Assembly (NCBI GenBank): GCA_030150265.1
Contig: JASLGG010000051.1
Span: 1 to 64,000, forward strand
DNA: 64,000 bases
Direction of reading: 5' to 3'
From: Protaetiibacter sp.
Lineage (GTDB): Bacteria; Actinomycetota; Actinomycetes; Actinomycetales; Microbacteriaceae
This document shows positions 49,974 through 58,771 of the stretch, in pieces. The translations under genes and the position numbers were made by a program. The notes under the pieces were generated by a model. It was not told the DNA's origin and searched no databases. It saw nothing but the letters and a program-made list of their open reading frames with translations. Each line of letters begins with the position of its first letter. Within the stretch, counting starts at the first letter, position 1.

Positions 49974-51269
49974 GTGAAGTTCTCACGACGCACCGCCACT
50001 GCTGCTGTGATCGCCGGCACCGCCTCCCTCGCCCTGGTCCTCACCGGATGCCAGACGAGCGACAACGGCGGTTCGAGCGACGAGCAGATCACCCTCACCA
50101 TCACCACGTTCGGCACCATGGGCATCGACGCGAACTACGCCGCGTACGAGAAGGCCCACCCGAACATCAAGATCGAGGCGACCAACCTCGAGAACGGCGG
50201 CGCCGCGCGCGACGACGCCTACGCGAAGATCGCGGCCGGCACCGGCCTCAGCGATGTCGTGGCCATCGAGGAGGGCTGGCTGTCGACCATCGCCGAGGTC
50301 TCGAACGCCTTCGTCGACCTGCGCGACTACGGCATCGAGGACCACAAGAGCGACTGGCTCGACTGGAAGTACGCCCAGGGCACCACGACCGACGGCAAGG
50401 TCTTCGCCGCCGGCCTCGACATCGGACCCCAGGGCCTGTGCTTCCGCGGCGACCTGCTCGCGGCGGCCGGCCTGCCGGGCGACCGCGCGGGCTTCAAGGA
50501 GGCCATCGGCGGCGACAAGGCCACCTGGCAGTCGTTCTTCGACTTCGGTCAGAAGTACACCGCCGCGACGGGCAAGCCGTTCTACCACAACCCCACGTTC
50601 TTCTGGAACTCCTTCGTGAACCAGCAGGCCGAGGGCTACTACAAGAAGGACGGCAAGACGCTCAACGTCAAGGACAACGCCGCCCTGCAGGGTCAGCTCG
50701 ACCTCATCGTCAAGAACGCCAACATCGGCGCGGGCCTCGACGCCTGGGGCGTCGCGGACCAGGCCAAGGCCGGCGACTTCGCCGTCTACGTCTGCCCGTC
50801 GTGGATGCTCGGCGTCGTGAAGAGCTACTACGACGCGGGCACCACCGGAACCGGCTGGGACTTCGCAGACGTTCTCCCGGGTGGCGCCGCCAACTGGGGT
50901 GGCTCGTTCCTCGGGGTCGCCGACTCCTCGGAGCACAAGAAGGAGGCCGCCGACCTCGCGCTGTGGCTCGCCCAGCCCGAGCAGCAGGCCGCCGCCTTCG
51001 AGGCCGCGGGTCCGTTCCCGTCGACCCTCAAGGGTCAGGACCTCGTGAAGGGCGCGACCGACGCGTTCTTCAACGACGCCCCGACCGGCGAGCTCTTCGC
51101 GAACAGCTCGAAGGGCGTCATCGCCCAGGTCAAGGGCCCGGAGGACTCGGTCATCCAGGACAACGTCTTCGGACCGGTCCTGACCGACATCAGCCAGGGC
51201 AAGTACACGAGCGGAGCCGAGGCCTGGGCCGCGGCGATGGATCTCTTCGACCAGCTGGTCAAGCAGTAG
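49974..51269 (+). CDS. cebE: Cellobiose/cellodextrin-binding lipoprotein CebE
   Basis: 431 residues, family 1 extracellular solute-binding protein. Signal peptide with lipobox LVLTGC (lipidated Cys about 25), then a Ser/Gly linker and the two-lobed binding domain (ITLTITTFGTMGIDANYAAYEKAHPNIKIE at the N-lobe, AADLALWLAQPEQQAAAFEAAGPFPSTL near the C-lobe). GTG at 49974 has AAAGGAG five bases upstream. It delivers cello-oligosaccharides to CebFG. Substrate is assigned from the CebR boxes, GH1 enzyme and gene order. A strong hairpin follows the gene. Confidence 0.88.
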   Translation: MKFSRRTATAAVIAGTASLALVLTGCQTSDNGGSSDEQITLTITTFGTMGIDANYAAYEKAHPNIKIEATNLENGGAARDDAYAKIAAGTGLSDVVAIEEGWLSTIAEVSNAFVDLRDYGIEDHKSDWLDWKYAQGTTTDGKVFAAGLDIGPQGLCFRGDLLAAAGLPGDRAGFKEAIGGDKATWQSFFDFGQKYTAATGKPFYHNPTFFWNSFVNQQAEGYYKKDGKTLNVKDNAALQGQLDLIVKNANIGAGLDAWGVADQAKAGDFAVYVCPSWMLGVVKSYYDAGTTGTGWDFADVLPGGAANWGGSFLGVADSSEHKKEAADLALWLAQPEQQAAAFEAAGPFPSTLKGQDLVKGATDAFFNDAPTGELFANSSKGVIAQVKGPEDSVIQDNVFGPVLTDISQGKYTSGAEAWAAAMDLFDQLVKQ

Positions 51270-51283
51270 CCACCACCTGACCC

Positions 51284-51318
51284 GAGCGGCCCCCGGAACA
51301 CTCCCCCGGGGGCCGCTC
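51284..51318 (+). terminator. Strong hairpin between cebE and cebF
   Basis: Arms GAGCGGCCCCCGG (51284-51296) and CCGGGGGCCGCTC (51306-51318), 13 perfect pairs, 9-nt loop, no U-tract. Probably a leaky terminator or mRNA stabiliser giving more binding protein than permease. Confidence 0.75.
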
Positions 51319-51373
51319 GACACCCGGAACCGCATCCCACCCGCACCACACGCGCCACCAGATAGGCATCACG

Positions 51374-52372
51374 ATGAGCACACTCCAGGCAGGACGCCGC
51401 GGCGGGGGCCTCACGACCCGGCAGAGGCTCTCGAAGTTCGACTACAAGGCCTCGCCCTACTTCTACGTCTCGCCGTTCTTCATCCTCTTCGCGCTCCTCG
51501 GCGCCTTCCCCATCATCTACACGGTCAACGTGTCGCTCTACGACTGGAACCTGCTGAAGGGCCAGGGGGACTTCGTGGGCCTCGAGAACTACGCGACGAC
51601 GCTCACCGACCCGTTCTTCTGGAACGCGACGTTCAACACCTTCAGCATCTTCCTGCTGTCGGCCGTGCCGCAGCTCATCCTCGCCACGATCATCGCGGCG
51701 CTGCTCGACCAGGCCATCCGTGCCAGCACCTTCTGGCGGATGAGCATCCTGCTCCCCTACATCGCCGCACCCGTCGCGGTCGCGGTGATCTTCACCCAGA
51801 TCTTCAACCAGTTCGGCGGCCCCATCACCGGCATCCTCGACGCGCTCGGCCTGCCGCCCATCAAGTGGGGCTACGACGTCTTCCCCTCGCACATCGCGAT
51901 CGCCACGATGGTCGACTGGCGCTGGACCGGCTACAACGCCCTCATCCTGCTCGCCGCGATGCAGGCCATCCCGCGCGACATGTACGAGTCGGCCGCGCTG
52001 GACGGCGCCGGCCGCGTCCGCCGGTTCTGGTCGATCACCATCCCGATGATCCGCCCCACGATGATCTTCGTCATCGTCACGGCGACCATCGGCGGACTCC
52101 AGATCTTCACCGAGCCCAAGCTCTTCGACGGCCAGTCGAACGGCGGATCGAACCGCCAGTTCCAGACGATCGTGCTCTACCTCTACGAGATGGCGTTCCC
52201 CCGGCGCGACTTCGGGCGCGCGGCGGCGACGGCCTGGATCCTCTTCCTCATCATCATCCTGATCGGCCTGCTCAACTACGCGATCTCGCGGACCATCGCC
52301 TCGCAGGACATCAAGCGCAACGTGCGCGTGCCGGGCAGGCGACGCGTCGTCACGAACGGGAGCAGCAAGTGA
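51374..52372 (+). CDS. cebF: Cellobiose ABC transporter permease CebF (MalF type)
   Basis: 332 residues with six membrane segments following a ~35-residue cytoplasmic tail. The EAA loop reads YESAALDGAGRVRRFWSITIPMIRPT, the docking site for the ATPase. A conserved periplasmic stretch YDWNLLKGQGDFVGLENY follows the first helix, as in carbohydrate permeases. ATG at 51374 has only a weak ribosome-binding site. Its stop overlaps the cebG start (GTGA). No ATPase gene is in the operon; a shared MsiK-type ATPase elsewhere is expected. Confidence 0.9.
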   Translation: MSTLQAGRRGGGLTTRQRLSKFDYKASPYFYVSPFFILFALLGAFPIIYTVNVSLYDWNLLKGQGDFVGLENYATTLTDPFFWNATFNTFSIFLLSAVPQLILATIIAALLDQAIRASTFWRMSILLPYIAAPVAVAVIFTQIFNQFGGPITGILDALGLPPIKWGYDVFPSHIAIATMVDWRWTGYNALILLAAMQAIPRDMYESAALDGAGRVRRFWSITIPMIRPTMIFVIVTATIGGLQIFTEPKLFDGQSNGGSNRQFQTIVLYLYEMAFPRRDFGRAAATAWILFLIIILIGLLNYAISRTIASQDIKRNVRVPGRRRVVTNGSSK

Positions 52373-53286
52373 GCACCACGATCGAACGTCCGGCCACCGG
52401 CCAGGGCGGACTCCACCTGCCGAGGCAGGAGGAGCGCGTCGTCCGCAAGCGCAAGGCCCGGTTCTACGACCGGCCCGGATGGCTCACCTACGGGCTGCTG
52501 TCGGCGTTCTTCCTCGGCGCGGTGTTCCCGCTCTGGTGGTCGTTCGTCATGGGCTCGCGCCAGGCCTCCGACATCAACGCGGTGCCGCCCGTCGTCATCC
52601 CGGGACCGAACTTCCTGAGCAACGTCGTCAAGGCCTTCCAGACCGTCGACTTCGCCAAGGCGCTCGTCAACAGCGTCATCATCTCGCTCGTCATCGCGGT
52701 GTCGGTCGTCTTCTTCTCGACGCTCGCCGGCTACGCCTTCGCCAAGCTCAACTTCCGCGGGCGCAACGGCCTCATGGTCGCGGTGATCGCCACCATGGCG
52801 ATCCCGACCCAGCTCGGCATCATCCCGCTGTTCATGCTCGTCGCCGAGTTCAAGCTCACCAACACGCTCGGCGCCGTCATCATCCCGGGACTCGTGAGCG
52901 CCTTCGGGGTGTTCTTCATGCGGCAGTACCTGGTCGACGTGATCCCCGACGAGCTCATCGAGGCGGCGCGCGTCGACGGAGCCTCGATGTGGGGCACCTT
53001 CTGGAACGTCGCGATCCCCTCGGCGCGGCCCGCGATGGCGGTGCTCGGCCTCTTCATGTTCATGGCCGCCTGGACCGACTTCCTCTGGCCGCTGCTCGTG
53101 CTCGGCCCGAAGAACCCGACGGTGCAGACCGCGCTCGCCGCGCTCGCGGCATCCGGCGGCCACGCGCCCGACTACTCGATGGTGCTCGCCGGCACGATCG
53201 TGTCGATCATCCCGCTGCTGATCCTGTTCCTGTTCGCGGGCAAGCAGCTCATCGCGGGCATCATGTCCGGGGCGGTGAAGGGCTGA
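52369..53286 (+). CDS. cebG: Cellobiose ABC transporter permease CebG (MalG type)
   Basis: 305 residues, six membrane segments. EAA loop IEAARVDGASMWGTFWNVAIPSARPAM. A basic N-terminal tail (VVRKRKARFYDRPGW) precedes the first helix. GTG at 52369 overlaps the cebF stop by four bases and its own TGA overlaps the bglC ATG by one base, so cebF, cebG and bglC are translationally linked. Confidence 0.9.
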   Translation: MSTTIERPATGQGGLHLPRQEERVVRKRKARFYDRPGWLTYGLLSAFFLGAVFPLWWSFVMGSRQASDINAVPPVVIPGPNFLSNVVKAFQTVDFAKALVNSVIISLVIAVSVVFFSTLAGYAFAKLNFRGRNGLMVAVIATMAIPTQLGIIPLFMLVAEFKLTNTLGAVIIPGLVSAFGVFFMRQYLVDVIPDELIEAARVDGASMWGTFWNVAIPSARPAMAVLGLFMFMAAWTDFLWPLLVLGPKNPTVQTALAALAASGGHAPDYSMVLAGTIVSIIPLLILFLFAGKQLIAGIMSGAVKG

Positions 53287-54707
53287 TGGCGCTGTCTCTC
53301 CCCGACGGCTTCGACTGGCCGGCCGGGTTCCTCTGGGGTGCCGCCACGGCGGCCGCCCAGATCGAGGGAGCCGGTCACGAGGACGGCAAGCTCGACTCGA
53401 TCTGGGACCACTTCGCCCGCACCCCCGGCAACGTGGCGCGCGGCGACACCCCCGAGGTCGCGGTCGACCACTACCACCGGATGCCGGACGACGTGCAGCT
53501 CATGCGGAGCCTGGGCCTCGACTCCTACCGCTTCTCGGTGAGCTGGGCGCGCGTCAAGCCCGCCGACGGCCCCGTCAACCCGAAGGGCCTCGACTTCTAC
53601 AGCCGGCTCGTCGACGAGCTGCTCGAGAACGGCATCCTCCCCTGGCTCACGCTCTACCACTGGGACCTCCCCCAGGCGGTCGAGGAGACCGGCGGATGGG
53701 CGAATCGCGACACCGCGCAGCGCTTCCTCGACTACGCGATCGCGGTGCACGAGGCGCTCGGCGACCGCGTGACGCACTGGACCACCTTCAACGAGCCGCT
53801 GTGCTCCTCCCTCATCGGCTACGCCGGAGGCGAGCACGCCCCCGGGCGCCAGGAGCCGCACGCCGGCCTCGCGGCCCTGCACCACCAGCACCTCGCGCAC
53901 GGACTCGCCGTGCGGGAGCTGCGGGAGCGCGGTGCGCAACAGCTGGGCATCACGCTCAACCTGACCAACGCGATCCCGAACGACCCGGCCGACCCCGTCG
54001 ACCTCGACGCCGCCCGCCGGCTCGACGCGCTGTGGAACCGTGCCTACCTGGAGCCGATCCTGCTCGGTGCCTACCCGGCCGACTTCCTCGAGGACGTCGC
54101 CGCCCACGGCTTCGACCGCATCGTGCACGACGGCGACCTGGCGACGATCCACCAGAGGATCGACTTCCTCGGCGTGAACCACTACCACGACGACAACGTG
54201 TCGGGGCATCCGCTGCCCGCCGGGCACCCGCGGGGGCTCGCACCGACCGACAAGCGCACCTCCTCGTGGTTCGTGGGGTCGGAGTTCCTCACGAGCCCCA
54301 CCCGGCACCTGCCGCAGACCGCCATGGGCTGGGAGATCAACCCCGACGGCCTGCGCGAGCTGCTCGTGCGCCTCGGCCGCGAGTACCCCGAGCTGCCGCC
54401 GCTCTACGTGACCGAGAACGGCTCGGCGTGGGACGACGTGGTCGCCCCCGACGGCGGCGTGCACGACGCGCAGCGCGTCGACTTCCTCGAGCGCCACCTC
54501 GAGGCCGTCGCGCGGGCGGTCGAGGCGGGGGCGGATGTGCGCGGCTACTTCGCGTGGTCGCTCATGGACAACTTCGAGTGGGCCTGGGGCTACGAGAAGC
54601 GCTTCGGGATCGTCTACGTCGACTACACGACGCAGGAGCGCATCGTGAAGGACTCGGGGCGGGCGTTCGCCGCGATCGCCTCCTCGGCGCGAAGCCTCGC
54701 GCCGTAG
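53286..54707 (+). CDS. bglC: GH1 beta-glucosidase (cellobiose-hydrolysing)
   Basis: 473 residues, cytoplasmic (beta/alpha)8 enzyme. GH1 N-terminal signature FLWGAATAAAQIEGA, acid/base Glu170 in TTFNEP and nucleophile Glu377 in YVTENG; EWAWGYEKRFGIVYVDY marks the aglycone site. It splits imported cellobiose and short cellodextrins to glucose. ATG overlaps the cebG stop by one base. Same gene order as the Streptomyces cebEFG-bglC locus. Confidence 0.95.
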   Translation: MALSLPDGFDWPAGFLWGAATAAAQIEGAGHEDGKLDSIWDHFARTPGNVARGDTPEVAVDHYHRMPDDVQLMRSLGLDSYRFSVSWARVKPADGPVNPKGLDFYSRLVDELLENGILPWLTLYHWDLPQAVEETGGWANRDTAQRFLDYAIAVHEALGDRVTHWTTFNEPLCSSLIGYAGGEHAPGRQEPHAGLAALHHQHLAHGLAVRELRERGAQQLGITLNLTNAIPNDPADPVDLDAARRLDALWNRAYLEPILLGAYPADFLEDVAAHGFDRIVHDGDLATIHQRIDFLGVNHYHDDNVSGHPLPAGHPRGLAPTDKRTSSWFVGSEFLTSPTRHLPQTAMGWEINPDGLRELLVRLGREYPELPPLYVTENGSAWDDVVAPDGGVHDAQRVDFLERHLEAVARAVEAGADVRGYFAWSLMDNFEWAWGYEKRFGIVYVDYTTQERIVKDSGRAFAAIASSARSLAP

Positions 54708-54710
54708 GAT
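54705..54710 (+). promoter_or_regulatory. Possible internal -10 box for cebR
   Basis: TAGGAT overlaps the bglC stop codon, 33 bases before the cebR ATG. It would let the repressor be made independently of the operon. Confidence 0.3.
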
Positions 54711-54743
54711 GTACGGGCCGACACCGGCCAGGAGGACCTCCCC

Positions 54744-55760
54744 ATGACCCCGGAACCGCACGGAACCGTGCCGACGCTCGAGATGGTCGCGAAGGCGGCC
54801 GGCGTCTCGCGGTCCACCGTGTCCCGCGTCATCAACGACTCCCCCAAGGTCACGCCCGAGGCCCTCGCCGCCGTGCAGAAGGCGATCGAGGAGCTCGGCT
54901 ACGTGCCCAACCGGGCCGCCCGCATCCTCGCCAGCCGGCGCACGCTCTCGGTCGCCCTCGTCATCCCCGAGAACACCGCCCGGTTCTTCGCCGACCCGTA
55001 CTTCGCGACGGTCGTGCAGGGCATCGCGATGTTCCTCTCCGACACCGACTACACGCTGAGCCTGCTCATCGCCTCGGAGAAGGACGGCGAGAAGACCCGA
55101 CGCTACCTGCAGGCGGGCAACGTCGACGGCGCGCTCATCCTCTCCCACCACTCCGACGACCGCTCGTACACGCAGCTCGCCAAGTCGATCCCCGTGGTGT
55201 TCGGCGGCCGGCCGATGAGCCAGGAGGGCTCGGACGCCTACTACGTCGACGTCGACAACGTCGCCGCGGCCCGCTCGGTGACCCGTCGGCTCGTCGAGCG
55301 CGGGCGGCGGCGGATCGCGACGGTCGCGGGACCGACCGACATGTCGGCCGGTCTCGATCGCCTCGCGGGCTGGCGCGAGGAGCTCGCCGCGGCGGGAGTC
55401 CGCGACGATCTCGTGGAGCACGGCGACTTCAGCCCCGCGGGCGGCGAGACGGCCATGCGCCGGCTGCTCGCGCGCGACCCCGAGATCGACGGGGTGTTCG
55501 CGGCGAGCTCGCTCATGGCATCCGGCGCCCTCAACGTGCTGCGCGCCCACGGCCGCTCGGTGCCCGACGACATCGGCCTCGTCACCTTCGACAACGACTA
55601 CGCGGCGCAGTCGTCGATCCCCCCGCTCACGACGGTCGAGCAGCCGACCGTCGAGCAGGGTCGCCGGATGGTGGACGTGCTGCTGCGGCTCATCGACGGT
55701 CAGACGGTGTCGCAGGTCACCATGATGCCGACGCGCGTGATCGAGCGCGGATCCGAGTGA
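54744..55760 (+). CDS. cebR: LacI-family cellobiose repressor CebR
   Basis: 338 residues. LacI headpiece TLEMVAKAAGVSRSTVSRVINDSPKV (about 9-34), hinge NRAARILASRRT, and the sensor domain with VFAASSLMASGALNVL and DIGLVTFDNDYAAQS. ATG with GGAGG upstream. Position after cebEFG-bglC, and TGGGAGCGCTCCCA sites before cebE and before the GH6 cellulase, make cellobiose-relieved repression of both units the likely role. A TAGGAT overlapping the bglC stop might give it its own promoter. Confidence 0.9.
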   Translation: MTPEPHGTVPTLEMVAKAAGVSRSTVSRVINDSPKVTPEALAAVQKAIEELGYVPNRAARILASRRTLSVALVIPENTARFFADPYFATVVQGIAMFLSDTDYTLSLLIASEKDGEKTRRYLQAGNVDGALILSHHSDDRSYTQLAKSIPVVFGGRPMSQEGSDAYYVDVDNVAAARSVTRRLVERGRRRIATVAGPTDMSAGLDRLAGWREELAAAGVRDDLVEHGDFSPAGGETAMRRLLARDPEIDGVFAASSLMASGALNVLRAHGRSVPDDIGLVTFDNDYAAQSSIPPLTTVEQPTVEQGRRMVDVLLRLIDGQTVSQVTMMPTRVIERGSE

Positions 55761-55765
55761 CCGCG

Positions 55766-55771
55766 TAGCGT
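55766..55771 (+). promoter_or_regulatory. -10 box TAGCGT of the GNAT gene (leaderless candidate)
   Basis: TAGCGT ends six bases before ATG 55778. Confidence 0.55.
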
Positions 55772-55777
55772 CGAGGC

Positions 55778-56059
55778 ATGGATCAGGTCGTCGACGTCCC
55801 GGAACGCAGCCGCTTCGTGCTCGAGCGCGACGGCGAGGTGATCGGCAAGGCGCTGTACCGGCGCGAGCCCGGCGTGATCACCTTCTTCCACACCGAGGTC
55901 GACCCCACCATCCAGGAGCGCGGGCTCGGCTCGATGCTCGCGAAGACGGCCCTGGATGCGGTGTCCGCCGAGGAGGGCACCCGCGTCGTGGCGCAGTGCC
56001 CGTTCATCGCCGCCTACATCGAGCGGCATCCGGAGTACCAGCCGCTGCTCACGCGGTGA
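55778..56059 (+). CDS. Small GNAT-fold N-acetyltransferase (YjdJ type)
   Basis: 93 residues, compact acetyltransferase of the Acetyltransf_CG group. Strands FVLERDGEVIGKALYRREPGVITFFHTEV, then the acetyl-CoA loop region IQERGLGSMLAKTALDAVSAE, and CPFIAAYIERHPEYQPLL at the end. Its target is unknown in most bacteria. TAGCGT lies six bases before ATG. It overlaps the convergent membrane-protein gene by 11 bases at the stops. Confidence 0.85.
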   Translation: MDQVVDVPERSRFVLERDGEVIGKALYRREPGVITFFHTEVDPTIQERGLGSMLAKTALDAVSAEEGTRVVAQCPFIAAYIERHPEYQPLLTR

Positions 56060-56990
56060 CGCGTCGCGCGAGCAGGACGCGCAGGCCGAGACCCGCCGCC
56101 GCCACGAGCAGCGCCGCGACGAGCGGCCACACGGCGAGCTCGGGCATCGTGGCCGCCATCCGGAGCACCCCCCAGCCGTAGTCGAGCAGCTCACGCGGGT
56201 CGCGCAGCAGGGCGCGTGAGCCGACGGCCGCCTGCACGGCCGTCGCGATGAGGGGCACGATCCACAGCAGAAGCAGGCTCACGGCGGCGGCGACGATCCG
56301 GCCACGCGTGCGCACGCCGCCCCAGGCGATCGCCACTCCGACGAGCACCGGCGGAGTCCAGGTGACGAGGGGCGCGAGGGCGTACAGCAGCGGCGACGAC
56401 GTGCCGAGCGAGACGAGCGCTCCCGAGATCCACCAGCCGACCGCGATCGCCGCGAGCGTCAGCGCGACGACCGCGAGGGGCCGTGCGCCCCGCGCGACGA
56501 ACCCGAAGACGAGCAGTCCGCCCAGGATGCCCAGCACCGCGACCGCGACGCACGCGGCCAGGTAGAAGCTCGCCTCGTCGCCCTCACGGAGGCCCGAGCC
56601 GATGACGCCCACCGCCTGCGCCGTCGCCACGATCTGCACGAAGAGCAGCCCCGCCGCGATCGACACCGGCGCGGCGCGGGGCAGGCGGTCCCGGAGGGCG
56701 CGCGCCGCGATCCCCGCGAGGGCGGCGCCCACCACGAGGAGGCCGAGCACGTAGGTGGTCGAGTACTGGCTGAGCGGCAGCCAGGCCACCGGCATCCCCT
56801 CCGGCGGCGTCGGCAGCGCCCACAGGCTCTGCGCGGGCAGCCGCATCCCGGTGGCGATCCAGGGAAGCAGCCCCAGGAGGGCGCCGCCCGCCCCGAAGCC
56901 GACGCTCGCGAGGGCGGCACCCCAGCGCGGTCGGCGCAAGGCGGCGGGTCCGGAGGGGCTGGGAGGCAGAGGAGCGACGGCGGGGCTCAC
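56049..56990 (-). CDS. Multi-pass membrane protein of unknown function
   Basis: 313 residues, seven or more hydrophobic segments (for example LASVGFGAGGALLGLLPWIATG, TYVLGLLVVGAALAGIAA, FYLAACVAVAVLGILGGLLVFGF), Ala/Leu/Val-rich, short loops. I recognise no family motif. GTG at 56990 has TAGCGT six bases upstream and no Shine-Dalgarno, so it is probably leaderless. It is the end member of a minus-strand series with the small protein at 57005, but each has its own -10 box. Confidence 0.65.
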   Translation of the reverse strand: MSPAVAPLPPSPSGPAALRRPRWGAALASVGFGAGGALLGLLPWIATGMRLPAQSLWALPTPPEGMPVAWLPLSQYSTTYVLGLLVVGAALAGIAARALRDRLPRAAPVSIAAGLLFVQIVATAQAVGVIGSGLREGDEASFYLAACVAVAVLGILGGLLVFGFVARGARPLAVVALTLAAIAVGWWISGALVSLGTSSPLLYALAPLVTWTPPVLVGVAIAWGGVRTRGRIVAAAVSLLLLWIVPLIATAVQAAVGSRALLRDPRELLDYGWGVLRMAATMPELAVWPLVAALLVAAAGLGLRVLLARRVTA

Positions 56991-56996
56991 CCGTCC

Positions 56997-57002
56997 ACGC
57001 TA
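56997..57002 (-). promoter_or_regulatory. -10 box TAGCGT of the membrane-protein gene (leaderless candidate)
   Basis: Minus-strand TAGCGT, six bases before GTG 56990. Confidence 0.55.
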
Positions 57003-57004
57003 CG

Positions 57005-57286
57005 TCAGCGCCGCTCCGAGACGTCGATCCGCACCCGGCCGCCGTCGAGGTCGAGCGGCCCGTCGCCCGGGACCGGCGCGGGTGCCGGCAGCTCGGCCTC
57101 GGAGGCGAGCGCCTGCTGCGCCTCGTGCTTGGTCGGGTGGAACACCTCGTCGGCGAAGCCGAACGCGCCGTTGCCGGAGCCGCGACCCTGACTCGTGCCG
57201 CGCAGCTCGATCCAGCCCCGCCACTGGGCGAGCGCGATCGCGCCCACGAACACGGCCCCCAGCACGACCCAGCCCCACCACGGCAT
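57005..57286 (-). CDS. Small single-pass membrane protein
   Basis: 93 residues. One N-terminal hydrophobic helix (MPWWGWVVLGAVFVGAIAL), then a soluble tail with GRGSGNGAFGFADEVFHPTKHEAQQAL and a Pro/Asp-rich C-terminus. The DEVFHPTKHEAQ stretch recurs in small actinobacterial proteins of unknown function, from memory. ATG at 57286 has GGGGAG directly before it and TAGCCT six bases upstream. Role unknown. Confidence 0.7.
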   Translation of the reverse strand: MPWWGWVVLGAVFVGAIALAQWRGWIELRGTSQGRGSGNGAFGFADEVFHPTKHEAQQALASEAELPAPAPVPGDGPLDLDGGRVRIDVSERR

Positions 57287-57292
57287 CTCCCC

Positions 57293-57298
57293 AGGCTA
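57293..57298 (-). promoter_or_regulatory. -10 box TAGCCT of the small membrane-protein gene (leaderless candidate)
   Basis: Minus-strand TAGCCT, six bases before ATG 57286. Confidence 0.45.
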
Positions 57299-57309
57299 GC
57301 CGGACGACC

Positions 57310-57978
57310 TCAGTAGCGGGCGGAGAAGGCTCCGTCGGCGTGGAGCAGCTGACCGCTCACCCAGCGGCCCTCGCCGGAGAGGAGGAAGGCGACGAGCCCC
57401 GCGACGTCGGCCGGCATCCCGAGCCTGCCGCCCGGCTGCGCGGTGGTGAGCTCGGCGCGCACCGCGTCGGTCATCCATCCGGTGTCGATCGGGCCGGGGT
57501 TGAGCACGTTGGCCGAGATGCCGCGCGGCGCGAGCTCGCGAGCCGCCGAGATGATGATCCGGTCGAGCGCGCCCTTCGAGGCGCCGTAAGGGAGGTTCCC
57601 GGTCGTGTGGTCGCTCGTGAGCGCCACGATCGCGCCGCCCGTCGCGGGCGCCTGCCGCGCGAAGGCCGCCGTGAGCAGGAGGCTCGCCCGCGCGTTGACC
57701 GCGACGTGCAGGTCGAAGCTCTCGGCGGTGGTGTCGAGGATGCCGGACTCGACGTCGTGCGCGTGGCTCAGCACGAGTGCCTCGATGGGCCCGAGCGCCG
57801 CCGCGACCTCGTCGACGAGCCGCGCGGGGCCCTCCGGGTCGGAGAGGTCGCAGGCGAAGTCCGCGCCGTGCAGATCGGAGGTCGCGACGGTCCAGCCGTC
57901 GGCGCGGAGCCGGGGGACGATGCCGGCGGCGGCGATGCTGTCGGCGCGCGCGGCACCGGTGACGAGGGCGACGGGCAT
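57310..57978 (-). CDS. Short-chain dehydrogenase/reductase (SDR)
   Basis: 222 residues, Rossmann fold. The nucleotide loop is TGAARADSIAAAG (a variant of TGxxxGxG, slightly spaced), catalytic Ser in ALTSDHT, and YGASK with catalytic Tyr and Lys; NPGPIDTGWM follows as usual. NAD(P)-dependent oxidoreductase with unknown substrate. ATG at 57978 has TAGCGT seven bases upstream. The neighbours give no clue to its pathway. Confidence 0.85.
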   Translation of the reverse strand: MPVALVTGAARADSIAAAGIVPRLRADGWTVATSDLHGADFACDLSDPEGPARLVDEVAAALGPIEALVLSHAHDVESGILDTTAESFDLHVAVNARASLLLTAAFARQAPATGGAIVALTSDHTTGNLPYGASKGALDRIIISAARELAPRGISANVLNPGPIDTGWMTDAVRAELTTAQPGGRLGMPADVAGLVAFLLSGEGRWVSGQLLHADGAFSARY

Positions 57979-57985
57979 GGCGACG

Positions 57986-57991
57986 ACGCTA
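57986..57991 (-). promoter_or_regulatory. -10 box TAGCGT of the SDR gene (leaderless candidate)
   Basis: Minus-strand TAGCGT, seven bases before ATG 57978. Confidence 0.55.
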
Positions 57992-58015
57992 CCGTGCCGA
58001 GCGCGGCACGCGGCG

Positions 58016-58771
58016 CTACCGCCGCGGGATCACGAGCGGGCGGCCGTCGCGCACCAGCACCTCGACGGCGAGCCCGTACACCTCCGAGACGAGCTCCTCC
58101 GTGAGCACCTCGGCGGGGGCGCCGAGGGCGCGCATCCGTCCGTTCTCGAGCAGGGCGACGCGGTCGGCGTAGGCGCCCGCGAGCGAGAGGTCGTGCAGCA
58201 CCACGACGACCGTGCGGCCCTCGGCGGCGAGCTGCCGCGCGATCCGCAGAACGTCCTCCTGGTGACGCAGGTCGAGCGCCGCGGTCGGCTCGTCGAGTAG
58301 CACGATCGGGGTGTCCTGGGCGAGCACGCGGGCGAGCGAGACGCGGGCCCGCTCTCCGCCGGAGAGCTGCGTGAACCGCCGCCCCAGCAGGTGCGTGACA
58401 TCGGCGCGCTCGAGGGCCTGCGAGATCGCCTCGGCGTCCTGCTCACGCTGCCCCGTGCGCAGCCAAGGGCTGCGACCCATCTGCACGACCTGGCCCACCA
58501 GGAACGGGAAGCTCACCGCGTTGTCCTGGGTGAGAACGGCGCGCAGGCGCGCGAGCTCGAGCGGCTCGATGTCGCGGATGGGGCGGCCGTCGAGCGTCAC
58601 ACGTCCGGTCTCCGGATGCCGCTCCCCCGAGAGCGCGGACAGCAGCGTCGACTTGCCCGCCCCGTTCGGCCCGACGAGAGCGAGCAGCTCGCCCTCCGGT
58701 ACCGCGAGCTCGACGTCGTGCACGACGCGGCGGCCGGAGAGCTCGACCGAGACGCCCTCCGCGCGGATCAC
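58016..58771 (-). CDS. ABC transporter ATP-binding protein, haem/iron-chelate type (HmuV/FecE-like)
   Basis: 251 residues. Walker A GPNGAGKST (about 33-41), Q-loop LTQDNAVSFPF, signature LSGGERARVSLARVL, Walker B IVLLDEPTAALD and H-loop VLHDLSLA. The QxN(A/x)-F-PF type Q-loop and sequence length match HmuV-like haem importers. GTG at 58771 overlaps the permease stop (GTGA). Third gene of the lplA-permease-ATPase operon; the binding protein is not encoded here. Confidence 0.88.
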   Translation of the reverse strand: MIRAEGVSVELSGRRVVHDVELAVPEGELLALVGPNGAGKSTLLSALSGERHPETGRVTLDGRPIRDIEPLELARLRAVLTQDNAVSFPFLVGQVVQMGRSPWLRTGQREQDAEAISQALERADVTHLLGRRFTQLSGGERARVSLARVLAQDTPIVLLDEPTAALDLRHQEDVLRIARQLAAEGRTVVVVLHDLSLAGAYADRVALLENGRMRALGAPAEVLTEELVSEVYGLAVEVLVRDGRPLVIPRR

